NCBI GenBank assembly: GCA_033856275.1
Contig: JAWVFJ010000011.1
Span: 1-64,000, forward strand
Direction: 5' to 3'
DNA from: VRUE01 sp033856275
Lineage (GTDB): Bacteria; Actinomycetota; Thermoleophilia; Solirubrobacterales; 70-9
Length of the DNA: 64,000 bases
Shown here: in pieces, positions 18,293 to 25,957 of the stretch
Numbering within the stretch: the stretch's first letter is position 1
How the letters are laid out: every line of letters begins with the position of its first letter
Made by a program: the position numbers and the translations under genes
The notes under the pieces: generated by a model
Told to the model about the DNA's origin: nothing
What the model saw: the letters and a program-made list of their open reading frames with translations, nothing else
Databases searched by the model: none

Positions 18293-19168
18293 TCAACTTC
18301 GCAAGAGGAGGGCAGCCCAGTCTCCGTCCCGACGTCGATCGGCCTCGGCGAGGCCAGCCGGCGCGAAGGCAGCGCCGATCTCGTCTAGCTCGGTTGGAAG
18401 TAGGCCGGAGCAGATCAGGGTTTGGGGCGCAGGGGGAGGGTTCCCCGGAGCAACAGCGAGGAGGCTCCGGGGAACCCTCCCCCGGCTCCCTCCGCCATCG
18501 AGCTGCTCGGCAACCGCCTTAAGGATCGGGGCGGTCATGTTGGCGACTACGGTCGGGGCGAGAGCAGGGAGGCCCTCGCGGAGGTTGATTCGCTCGAGCT
18601 CCAGTTCCACGCCGTTCGCTTCAGAGTTCATGGCTGCCGCTTCGATCGCTGGCTTCTCATGGTCATAGCCGTGCACTGGGGACCAGCCAAGCTTTGCCGC
18701 GGCAATTGCTAGGACGCCGGAGCCGGTGCCTAGATCGGTGAGGGGTCCTTGAGCTTCTCCCGCCTTCGCTAGCTCAAGAAGCAACTCCAGACAGAGCCGC
18801 GTGGTTGGGTGGGCGCCGGTGCCGAAGGCTTGGCCTGGATCGACGACGAGGTCGATCGTGCCCTCGCGGGGCGCCTCCCAGGAAGGTCGTAGCCAGAGCC
18901 GCTCGCCGACCAGGAGCGGTTTGTGGAAGTCCTGCCAGCGGTCGGCCCAGTCATCGGGCACCTCGGTCGCGACCACCTCGACCAGGCCGTCGCCGGCGGC
19001 AACTTCGATTTCACCGAGCTCGGGTAGCTCGCCCTCGCCGCCGTAGATCGCGTACTCGACGTAGTCGGGCCCACGCTCCTCCTCGACGCCGTTGGGCGCC
19101 AGGACGGTCAGCTCGGCGAGGACGATCTCGGCCTGCTCTGGCGAGCAGCGGACAGCCAGCCGGATCAA
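18293..19168 (-). CDS. prmA: ribosomal protein L11 methyltransferase with in-frame palindrome insertion
   Basis: 291 aa. Trimethylates ribosomal protein L11. The N-terminal substrate domain is followed by motif I TDLGTGSGVLAIAAAKLG near residue 143. In the C-terminal half, after VVANMTAPILKAVAEQL, normal PrmA proteins go straight into a glycine turn and the strand LILSGLL. Here about 20 extra residues (about 227-248, Gly/Arg/Pro/Ala-rich) lie between, encoded by the palindrome at 18432-18483, and then LICSGLLPTELDEIG resumes in frame. The frame is kept, so the protein is probably made and the loop tolerated; activity is not guaranteed. It overlaps dnaJ by four bases. Confidence 0.93.
   Translation of the reverse strand: MIRLAVRCSPEQAEIVLAELTVLAPNGVEEERGPDYVEYAIYGGEGELPELGEIEVAAGDGLVEVVATEVPDDWADRWQDFHKPLLVGERLWLRPSWEAPREGTIDLVVDPGQAFGTGAHPTTRLCLELLLELAKAGEAQGPLTDLGTGSGVLAIAAAKLGWSPVHGYDHEKPAIEAAAMNSEANGVELELERINLREGLPALAPTVVANMTAPILKAVAEQLDGGGSRGRVPRSLLAVAPGNPPPAPQTLICSGLLPTELDEIGAAFAPAGLAEADRRRDGDWAALLLRS
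18432..18483. repeat. palindromic element 5, inside prmA, core family B
   Basis: Arms 18432-18451 and 18464-18483 are exact 20-bp reverse complements around a 12-base loop. Read on the minus strand the centre matches the core of element 2 (6238-6263) except at two positions. The two copies lie in opposite orientation relative to translation (PrmA reads the GGAGCCTCC strand, TrpA the other) and in different codon contexts. Confidence 0.93.
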
Positions 19169-19836
19169 CCGAAAGCTCTGCGCATGCGGGAGATAAAGCT
19201 CTCGTCACCCTGCTGGGAGCGTAGGTTGCGCGGTCCCAACGTCTCCTCGAGTTTCTCGGCTAGCTCGCGTTGCTCATCGGAAAGATCGCTGGGCACGATC
19301 ACGTGGACGACGATGCGCAGGTCGCCAGGTGGGCCTCCGTTTGCTCCGGGCAGCCCATGGCCGCGCAGGGCGAACTGGGTGCCGTGCTGAACTCCCGAGG
19401 GCAGCTCGATCTCGCGCTCGCCCTCGTGGCTGGGGATTTTCACGCCGGCGCCGAGCATCGCCTGCACCGCCGAGATCTCCACCGCGTGGACGAGATCCTG
19501 GCCACGCATCGGCCCGCGCCGCACCTCGAAGCCGAAGGTGCCGCCGAAGACCGCCTGGAAGATGTCCTCTACCGTGCCAAAGCCGGCGGCACCGCCGGGG
19601 GGGAAGCCACCCGAGCGCAGGCCCTCCTGGCCGAAGCGATCGTAGATCTGGCGCTGCTCAGGATCGGAGAGGACCTCATAAGCCTCAGCCGCTGCCTTGA
19701 ACTTCTCCTCGGCCTCTGGGTCGTGGGCGTTGACATCGGGATGGAGCTCGCGGGCGAGTTTGCGAAAAGACCGCTTCACCTCCGCGTCGGAGGCGCCGCG
19801 CTCGACCCCGAGCAGTTCGTAATAGTCGCGCGGCAT
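19165..19836 (-). CDS. dnaJ: short DnaJ-like co-chaperone without zinc finger
   Basis: 223 aa. The J domain (1-68) has the HPD at 32-34 and DRFGQEGL. A Gly/Phe-rich part follows, then GQDLVHAVEISAVQAMLGAGVKIP, the first C-terminal strand unit. The CxxCxGxG zinc repeats are absent and the chain continues directly to GTQFALRGHGLPG and DLRIVVHVIVP. It is about 150 residues shorter than a classic DnaJ, and I count no cysteine. It therefore resembles a CbpA-like or compact type II protein and should still stimulate a DnaK ATPase. It sits between hrcA and prmA, the usual place for dnaJ in Gram-positive bacteria. Confidence 0.93.
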   Translation of the reverse strand: MPRDYYELLGVERGASDAEVKRSFRKLARELHPDVNAHDPEAEEKFKAAAEAYEVLSDPEQRQIYDRFGQEGLRSGGFPPGGAAGFGTVEDIFQAVFGGTFGFEVRRGPMRGQDLVHAVEISAVQAMLGAGVKIPSHEGEREIELPSGVQHGTQFALRGHGLPGANGGPPGDLRIVVHVIVPSDLSDEQRELAEKLEETLGPRNLRSQQGDESFISRMRRAFG

Positions 19837-19839
19837 CGG

Positions 19840-20856
19840 CTAACTGTCGTAGACCGTCTCGCAGTAGCGCGATAGCTCTCGTGCGGCGCCCCGTACCGAG
19901 GCGATCGCCGTCGCGTAGTCCATGCGCAGCGGACCGACCACGCCGACCGCACCGAGATTGCGGTGAGCGAGGCCATAGTTGGCGCCGACGACACTGACCG
20001 AGCGCAGCTCCGGCCGCGGATTCTCACCGCCGATCCAGAGGAAGACGGAGCGTTGGTCAAGGGTCGAGCGCAACATGGTGAGCAGCGTCGCCCGCTCCTC
20101 CAGCGCCGTCATCAGCATGTCGGCGCGCGGCAGGTCCGCCGAGTGGGCTTCGGAGAGCAGGCGCGAGGCGCCCTCGGTGTAGAGGGTGTCGGCCGATTCC
20201 TTGTGCTCGAGCTCGGTGAAGGTGGCGCTAAGCGTGGCGATGAACTCCGCCTCGGCCGGTCCCAGTTCGGGATCGGCAAGCCGGCTGGCGATCATGCGGG
20301 CACCCAGGCCCATTCCCGGCAGAGACTCGTTGAGGTAGCTCGAGGCCCACTCGACCAGGCCAGGATCGACCGGGCCGGGGAAGTCGAAGACCCGCTTGGC
20401 GACGGCGCCGTTAGAGGCAATCGCGACCGCCATCACGCGCTGTGGTTGCAGACGCAGTACCTCGACTCGGTGGATCGTCGCCTCGGCCGTCTCCGGCGGA
20501 GCCGTCACCAGTGCCATCAGATCGGTCACCTGGGCCAGCACTGCCGTCGTCTCCCTCATCGCCGCGTCGATCTCACGCCGCAACTCGAGCTCGACAGCGC
20601 TCTCGGCCGGCGGCCCACCGGCCGCCATCATCGCGTCGACATGACGGCGATAGCCCGTCTCGGTAGGCACTCGTCCAGCGGACGTATGCGGGTGCGTCAG
20701 GTAGCCCGCAGCCTCCAGAGCCGCCAACTCCGCTCGGACAGTCGAAGCCCCCCACTCGACCTCAGATGCGATCTCCTTGGAGGGTACGGGCCGACCCGAG
20801 GCGAGATACGAATCGACCACCAACTTAAGAATCAGCTCCTGCCGAGAAGAAAGCAT
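19840..20856 (-). CDS. hrcA: heat-inducible transcription repressor HrcA
   Basis: 338 aa. The N-terminal winged helix, SSRQELILKLVVDSYLASGRPVPSKEIA, and the later PQRVMAVAIASNGAV and VVGPLRMDYATAI near the end are family hallmarks. HrcA normally represses groE/dnaK operons through the CIRCE operator. I could not find a CIRCE inverted repeat before this gene; the upstream gap (20857-20924) is mostly a palindromic element. It starts the hrcA-dnaJ-prmA operon. Confidence 0.96.
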   Translation of the reverse strand: MLSSRQELILKLVVDSYLASGRPVPSKEIASEVEWGASTVRAELAALEAAGYLTHPHTSAGRVPTETGYRRHVDAMMAAGGPPAESAVELELRREIDAAMRETTAVLAQVTDLMALVTAPPETAEATIHRVEVLRLQPQRVMAVAIASNGAVAKRVFDFPGPVDPGLVEWASSYLNESLPGMGLGARMIASRLADPELGPAEAEFIATLSATFTELEHKESADTLYTEGASRLLSEAHSADLPRADMLMTALEERATLLTMLRSTLDQRSVFLWIGGENPRPELRSVSVVGANYGLAHRNLGAVGVVGPLRMDYATAIASVRGAARELSRYCETVYDS

Positions 20857-20871
20857 GCTGCGAATTCTACG

Positions 20872-20926
20872 AGGGGCGGCGGGTGGCCCTGCCCGCGGCT
20901 TGTACTCAGGAGCTCCGGCCGCCCCT
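20872..20926. repeat. palindromic element 6 (hrcA upstream, MaoC 3' end)
   Basis: Arms 20872-20880 and 20918-20926 pair over 9 bp, and the right arm includes the stop codon of the MaoC-like gene. The left part of the loop (20896-20906) is CGGCTTGTACT, identical to the start of the core in elements 3 and 7, but the following T tract is replaced by an AGGAGCTCC palindrome. It looks like a diverged or mixed member of family A. Confidence 0.7.
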
Positions 20927-21317
20927 AGACCTGAATTTCCGCCTCGGCGTTGCGAATCGTCTGGTTCTCGCCCTGAGCAGCGACGGTGTCGATCGTCACC
21001 GTGTCGCCCTCGGCCGACTTGACGGTGCCACTGACGACGATCTCCGTCTCCGGCGCACCCATGCCGCGAAACTGCACGGAGAGGCGTTTGAGGGCGCGCG
21101 GGTCGCCACCGGCGACAGCGGCATTGGCTCGCGCGACCAAGCCCATCATGTAGAGCCCGTGCAGAATCGTGCCGGGCAGGCCCACGGCCTTGGCGAACTC
21201 GGGATCGATGTGGATCGGGTTGAAGTCGCCCGAAGCGCCCGCGTAGCGGTGCGTCAGGTACTTGTCGGGCGTGACCTTCAGCTCGGGGATCGGGTCGCCG
21301 ACGTTCAGATCAGCCAT
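20925..21317 (-). CDS. MaoC-like hotdog dehydratase (HadB-like)
   Basis: 130 aa. MaoC hydratase motif: YAGASGDFNPIHIDPEFAKAVGLPGTILHG near residues 26-55 contains the catalytic Asp/His pair and the substrate tunnel segment. Single-hotdog proteins of this kind pair with an adjacent FAS1-type subunit to form a (3R)-hydroxyacyl-thioester dehydratase, like HadA/HadB in mycobacteria. The partner gene lies one base upstream. Likely role: fatty acid chain elongation or degradation; carrier (ACP or CoA) unknown. Confidence 0.88.
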   Translation of the reverse strand: MADLNVGDPIPELKVTPDKYLTHRYAGASGDFNPIHIDPEFAKAVGLPGTILHGLYMMGLVARANAAVAGGDPRALKRLSVQFRGMGAPETEIVVSGTVKSAEGDTVTIDTVAAQGENQTIRNAEAEIQV

Positions 21318-21318
21318 C

Positions 21319-21759
21319 TCAGACTCCTCTCACGATGCAAGTCCAGGTGCCCTTTACAACCTGGTCCCCGTTCTGGTTGACGGCATTGGTCTCGAAGATG
21401 TAGAAGCCCTTGCCGTCTTTCTCGGAGATGTCCAGGCACTTGGCCGTGGTGGTGATCTCGTCGCCCGAGCAGGCGGGCTCCGCCCACTCGAACTCCTGGC
21501 CGCCATGCACCATCGCGGCGAAGTTCATCCCCACCTCGGGGTCGAACATCGCCGGGCCAACGGCGGGCGAGCTGTAGACGACGGCGAACATCGGCGGCGC
21601 GACGACGTCCCGGAAGCCGGCCGCCTTAGCTGCCTCGCGGTCGAAATGCACCGGGTTCTCGATCCCGAGCACCCGCGCGTACTCCCCGATCTTCTCCTTG
21701 CCCACCTCGTAGGTAGTAGCGGGCCATTCCTTGCCTATTGCCTCGGTCTTGACGCTCAT
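21319..21759 (-). CDS. FAS1-type/MaoC N-terminal hotdog protein (HadA-like)
   Basis: 146 aa. The sequence KEKIGEYARVLGIENPVHFDREAAKAAGFRDVVAPPMFAVV is the typical structural subunit of the heterodimeric dehydratases, which usually lacks the full catalytic dyad. The C-terminal NAVNQNGDQVVKGTWTCIVR is also typical. Its stop lies next to the start of the MaoC-like gene, consistent with a co-translated heterodimer. Upstream is palindrome 7 and then lepA. Confidence 0.85.
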   Translation of the reverse strand: MSVKTEAIGKEWPATTYEVGKEKIGEYARVLGIENPVHFDREAAKAAGFRDVVAPPMFAVVYSSPAVGPAMFDPEVGMNFAAMVHGGQEFEWAEPACSGDEITTTAKCLDISEKDGKGFYIFETNAVNQNGDQVVKGTWTCIVRGV

Positions 21760-21821
21760 AACCGCGGCAGTCTAGAGACGCTCCCAGGTCCTGGTCGGCT
21801 GGCCAGTCCAAGCTAGGAAAA

Positions 21822-21931
21822 GGGCTCGGGTGCCCCCCGCCGGCGGCTTGTACTTTTTCGGCAATTCCTAGCGGCGCCAGCCACCTGACACTCCACCGAA
21901 AAAGTTGAGCCGGCAGGGGGCACCCGAGCCC
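21822..21931. repeat. palindromic element 7 (lepA 3' end), core family A
   Basis: Outer arms 21822-21843 and 21910-21931 pair at 21 of 22 positions. The inner stem ACTTTTTCGG/CCGAAAAAGT is at 21852-21861 and 21896-21905. The arms are unlike those of element 3, while two core stretches (20 and 19 bases) are identical. The element ends five bases beyond the lepA stop codon. Confidence 0.93.
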
Positions 21932-21936
21932 CACCC

Positions 21937-23730
21937 CTACTCGTCGATCTCCAGCACCGCCAGGAACGCCTCCTGCGGCACTTCCACCCGCCCGACCGAC
22001 TTCATCCGCTTCTTGCCCGCCTTCTGCTTCTTCAGCAGCTTTTGCTTGCGGGTGACGTCGCCGCCGTAGAGCTTCGCGGTGACGTCCTTGCGCAGCGCCT
22101 TGACCGTCTCGCGGGCGAGGATGTTGGAGCCGATCGCGGCCTGCACCGGTACGTCGAAGAGCTGGCGCGGGATCGTCTTGCGCAGCCGCTCGACCAGGCG
22201 CTTGCCCTGCTCGTAGGCGAAGTCGCGGTGGACGATGATCGAGAGCGCGTCGACCTTGTCGCCGGCGAGCAGGATGTCGACCTTGACCAGGTCGGAGGCC
22301 CGGTTGCCGATCGGCTCGTAGTCGAGCGAGGCGTAGCCGCGGGTCGATGACTTGAGCAGATCGAAGAAGTCGAGGACGATCTCGGCCAGCGGCATGTCGT
22401 AGCGGATCTGCACCCGCTGCGGGCTCAGGTAGTGCATGTCGACGTGGGTGCCGCGGCGCCCCTGGCAGAGCTCCATCACAGCGCCGACCTGCTCGGAGGG
22501 GCAGATGATCGTGGCGCGGATGAAGGGCTCTTCGATCGTCTCGATCGTGCCGGGGTCGGGCAGGTGGGTCGGGCTGTGGACCTCGACCTCCTCGCCGTTG
22601 GTCAGGTGCACCTCGTAGCGCACGTTCGGCGTCGTCGCAAGCAGGTCGAGGCCGTACTCGCGTTCGAGCCGCTCGCGCACGATCTCCATGTGGAGCAGGC
22701 CGAGGAAGCCACAGCGGAAACCAAAGCCAAGCGCCTCCGACGTCTCCGGCTCCCAGGAGAGCGCGGCGTCGTTGAGGGCAAGCTTCTCGAGCGCGTCGCG
22801 CAGGTCTTCGAAGCGGTCCGTGTCGATCGGGAAGAGCCCGCAGAAGACCATCGGCCGCACCTCGCGGTAGCCCTCCAGCGGCTCGGTCGCCGGGCGATCG
22901 AGCGCAGTGACCGTGTCGCCGACACGCAACTTGGCGACGTCCTTGATGCCGGTGATCAGGTAGCCGACGTCGCCCGCCTCCATCCCCTGCACGCCGGTCA
23001 GCGTCGGGCGGAAGAAACCGATGTCGTCGATGTCGGCCTCGGTGCCGTTCTGCATCGCCAGGATGCGGCCGTGCTTGCGGAAGGCGCCGTCGACCATCCG
23101 CACGTAGGCGATCACGCCGCGGTACTGGTCGAACTCGGAGTCGAAGATCAGCGCCCGCGGCGGCGCGGCGAGGTCGCCCTCGGGCGGCGGCACGCGAGCG
23201 ACGATCGCCTCCAGTACGTCGACGACCCCCTCACCCGTCTTCGCCGAGATCGGGATCGCGTCGCCAGCGGCGCCGCCGAGCAGGTCGGCGATTTCGCCCG
23301 CGACCCGCTCCGGCTCGGCACCTGGTAGGTCGACCTTGTTCATCACCGGGATCAGCTCCAACCCGTTCTCGATTGCCAGATAGGTGTTGGCGACGGTTTG
23401 CGCCTCGACGCCCTGGGCGGCATCGACGACGAGCAGAGCGCCCTCACAGGCGGCGAGGCTGCGCGAGACCTCATAGGAGAAGTCGACGTGGCCCGGCGTG
23501 TCGATCAGGTGCAGGTGGTAGGTCTTGCCGTCGGCAGCGGTGTACTCGACCCGCACCGCCTGCGCCTTGATCGTGATTCCGCGCTCGCGCTCGAGGTCCA
23601 TCGAGTCGAGCACCTGGGCGCGCATTTTCTTCGGGTCGATGGCACCGGTGATCTCGAGGATGCGATCGGCCAGGGTCGACTTGCCGTGGTCGATGTGGGC
23701 AATTATCGAGAAGTTGCGGATGTGGTCCAT
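21937..23730 (-). CDS. lepA: elongation factor 4 (LepA)
   Basis: 597 aa translational GTPase. G1 AHIDHGKSTL near residue 10, RERGITI switch 1, DTPGHVDFSYEV, NKVDLPGA. Domain order G, II, III, V and the LepA-specific C-terminal domain ending with KQKLLKKQKAGKKRMK are complete. It acts on the ribosome in back-translocation or initiation under stress. ATG at 23730 is the conserved start (MDHIRNFSIIAHIDHG). Its gene lies between murJ-side genes and the hotdog pair; none overlaps. Confidence 0.98.
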   Translation of the reverse strand: MDHIRNFSIIAHIDHGKSTLADRILEITGAIDPKKMRAQVLDSMDLERERGITIKAQAVRVEYTAADGKTYHLHLIDTPGHVDFSYEVSRSLAACEGALLVVDAAQGVEAQTVANTYLAIENGLELIPVMNKVDLPGAEPERVAGEIADLLGGAAGDAIPISAKTGEGVVDVLEAIVARVPPPEGDLAAPPRALIFDSEFDQYRGVIAYVRMVDGAFRKHGRILAMQNGTEADIDDIGFFRPTLTGVQGMEAGDVGYLITGIKDVAKLRVGDTVTALDRPATEPLEGYREVRPMVFCGLFPIDTDRFEDLRDALEKLALNDAALSWEPETSEALGFGFRCGFLGLLHMEIVRERLEREYGLDLLATTPNVRYEVHLTNGEEVEVHSPTHLPDPGTIETIEEPFIRATIICPSEQVGAVMELCQGRRGTHVDMHYLSPQRVQIRYDMPLAEIVLDFFDLLKSSTRGYASLDYEPIGNRASDLVKVDILLAGDKVDALSIIVHRDFAYEQGKRLVERLRKTIPRQLFDVPVQAAIGSNILARETVKALRKDVTAKLYGGDVTRKQKLLKKQKAGKKRMKSVGRVEVPQEAFLAVLEIDE

Positions 23731-23753
23731 GGGCGGGGCGGAGTATGGCGATT

Positions 23754-23793
23754 GGCCGGCGGGTCCTGTCGTTCTCGGCCGGCGGGTCCTGTC
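23754..23793. repeat. 17-bp tandem direct repeat upstream of lepA
   Basis: The same 17 bases occur at 23754-23770 and 23777-23793, separated by six bases. A 9-base stretch inside the repeats is also complementary to a segment near 23857-23866, and a 6-bp hairpin lies at 23811-23825. The gap 23731-23908 otherwise holds no gene that I can support. It may contain the lepA promoter and leader. Confidence 0.75.
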
Positions 23794-23908
23794 ACGGCGG
23801 CATGCTCAGACGCCGCTTCGCGGCGCCTTCCGCTGCGGGGACCCCCGCCACCGCGCCACCCGCCGGAGAAGCGGAGGATTCAGCGACAAATTCCACAACC
23901 CAACCCGA

Positions 23909-25957
23909 TCAGCGACACGCCGATGGATCCAGCTTGCTCCTTAGCTTGTAGATAACCGTAGGCGGCTGACGCAAGACCACGGCTGCTCCCTGAGCTTGTG
24001 TCCAGCGAACCGTGGCTGGATAAGTTGGCTCGCCGGTTTCGATGCGGTCGCGGGAGGCGACCACGTAATCGTAATCCCCCGCGTCGAGGAGGCGGCGCCA
24101 GGATCGGCAGGTGGCGGGGGCGGTGAAGCCGCCGTGGGCCTGCTCTTCGCCGATGTAGTCGACTTCGTTGCTGAGGTCACGGCCGTAGAGGGGGTACTGG
24201 CGGGTGCTGGTGGTGGCGATGCGGGCGTCGGTGATGCCCTGGGCCCATTTGAAGGCGGCGTTGAGGCCGGGGGTGGTGAAGCCAGGGTCGGCGTAACGGC
24301 GCTCCAGGTAGTGGCGCTGGAGCGGGTAGCCGGTGACCACCACCAACACGCATGCCACGCCAGTCGCCAGAGCGACCCGTCGCCCAAACCACTGGCTGAC
24401 TTCGCCTTTTGTTTCGCTATTCAGAACTAAACGCGAACTCAGCTCGAGTTGGGCGAGGCGGTCCCGCAGCAGGGGCATTGCGGGCAGGAGCGTGAAACCG
24501 AGGACTAGGGCCGGGGTCAGGTAACGGAGGCCAGATTCGAAGCCGCGAGGCATGCCATCGGGACCAGAGGCCGAGGTGGGAGCGATCAGCCAGGTGAAGA
24601 CCGCGGCGAGACCGACGATGCCAGCTACTCGGAGCATCGGGTCGGCGCGGCGACTTAGGCAGAGGACCAGACCGCCGATGGCGAAGATCACGGCAAGAGG
24701 CCAGAGAACGGTGAGACCATGGTGCAGGCCCGGCAGGAACCAGTCCGACCAGACCGAGCCGTCGGTCAGGTAGCCAAGGACGCTGTGGTCTTCGCGGCCA
24801 CCGAGCGCTTGTTCGGGGGCCGGCAGCGCGATCGGCCCCAAGTGCTTGATCCACGGCAGCGGGTTGCCGGTGTGGGCAAGGTTGCGCAGGTACCAGTAGC
24901 CGCCACCCGCAAGTGCAGCGAGCCCTGCTGCGGCAAGCGCCCGCAGCCTGGACCCACCCGATGCAATGAAGACCAACCCCGCCACGAGCACCCCCGCCGG
25001 CAACAGGAAATTGAGCTTTGTCCCAGCGGCAAGGCCAGCCCCTAGACCGATGGCCACGAGAGCTCCTGCCCCAAAGCTTCTCTCACCCTCAGCCCGAGAA
25101 CTCCACGCGTTGAGAGCAACAGCAACAGCAGCAAGTAGGAAAAAGATTCCGACGATGTCGTTGCGCGCCTCGCCCGCCTGGTCGTGGAGGGCGGGCACGC
25201 TTAGCGCAATCGCGGCAAGTGCAAGTGACCACGGCGCAACTCGGTACGGACGCCCAATGCACCAAGCGGCCACCAAGCACCCGACGAACCAACCGAGGTT
25301 CAAGAGCGGCGACAGGATGTCCCGCCCGAAGGCAATCATCCCAACGGCGTGGACAATTTCTGAATTCGCCGGGTAGAACCAAGCCAGGAACTGGGGAGCG
25401 ATGAAGTGCAGTCCCCACGTGTCACCGCTCTGAAAGAAGCCCGCGGCGAATGGCCCGTGGTACCACGTCGAATCGAACCCAGTCATGCCCGTCGACAACC
25501 GCAACTTCACGCCGGCGACGAAATGGACGGTCGCTGCCGCGGCTATCGCCAGTGCGACCAGGGCGGCTGGTGAAGGGCCGTGGGGGCGTCCCTCCGGCGC
25601 AGCGGCGTCCTCTTTCTCGCCCAACCTCCGTTCGCGGACAGCCGCAGACTCATCAGGCGAAAAACCCAGCAAGACGGAGGGACGCCCCCACGGCCCTCCC
25701 ACCAACAGCCGGAGTCCCAGCCCTACGACAGCCACGGCAACGAGATACGGCCCGGCCTTGAACCAGCCGACGGTCCCAAGCACCTCGGCAATCCACAGCA
25801 ACCCCGCGATGGCGAGCACCGCGGTGGCCAGCTGACCCGGCGCACCGTTTAGCTCCGGCACCAACCGCCGGCGTAGCGCTGTCGCCCCCAGCCAGGCGAA
25901 ACCGACGATCAGTCCGATCTCGACGACGCCCAGTAGATAGCGCCCCACCCCGAGCAT
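23909..25957 (-). CDS. polytopic membrane protein, glycosyltransferase-C-like
   Basis: 682 aa with about eleven hydrophobic segments, some acidic-aromatic external loops (GFDSTWYHGPFAAGFFQSGDTWGLHF) and a soluble C-terminal part. The Asp-x-x-x-Tyr-His loop after the first helices and repeated helices resemble dolichyl/polyprenyl-phosphate-mannose-dependent (GT-C) transferases, but I see no sure catalytic signature, so the reaction is not assigned. Residues about 88-128 are charged and proline-rich and come from palindrome 8, placed between two helices. ATG at 25957 directly follows the murJ stop, so the pair is probably one operon, which fits an envelope role. Confidence 0.75.
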   Translation of the reverse strand: MLGVGRYLLGVVEIGLIVGFAWLGATALRRRLVPELNGAPGQLATAVLAIAGLLWIAEVLGTVGWFKAGPYLVAVAVVGLGLRLLVGGPWGRPSVLLGFSPDESAAVRERRLGEKEDAAAPEGRPHGPSPAALVALAIAAAATVHFVAGVKLRLSTGMTGFDSTWYHGPFAAGFFQSGDTWGLHFIAPQFLAWFYPANSEIVHAVGMIAFGRDILSPLLNLGWFVGCLVAAWCIGRPYRVAPWSLALAAIALSVPALHDQAGEARNDIVGIFFLLAAVAVALNAWSSRAEGERSFGAGALVAIGLGAGLAAGTKLNFLLPAGVLVAGLVFIASGGSRLRALAAAGLAALAGGGYWYLRNLAHTGNPLPWIKHLGPIALPAPEQALGGREDHSVLGYLTDGSVWSDWFLPGLHHGLTVLWPLAVIFAIGGLVLCLSRRADPMLRVAGIVGLAAVFTWLIAPTSASGPDGMPRGFESGLRYLTPALVLGFTLLPAMPLLRDRLAQLELSSRLVLNSETKGEVSQWFGRRVALATGVACVLVVVTGYPLQRHYLERRYADPGFTTPGLNAAFKWAQGITDARIATTSTRQYPLYGRDLSNEVDYIGEEQAHGGFTAPATCRSWRRLLDAGDYDYVVASRDRIETGEPTYPATVRWTQAQGAAVVLRQPPTVIYKLRSKLDPSACR
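25575..25696. repeat. palindromic element 8, inside the membrane glycosyltransferase-like gene
   Basis: Arms 25575-25596 and 25675-25696 are exact 22-bp reverse complements around a 78-base loop, in which a short inner stem (TCGCC/GGCGA with partial extension) is visible. The whole element is read through in frame and encodes a hydrophilic insert of roughly 40 residues between two transmembrane helices. The architecture (long outer arms, inner A/T-containing stem) is like that of family A, but its core differs. Confidence 0.92.

Noticed and set aside
20857..20924. CIRCE operator before hrcA
   Set aside because: The TTAGCACTC-N9-GAGTGCTAA repeat is absent; the gap is taken up by a palindromic element.
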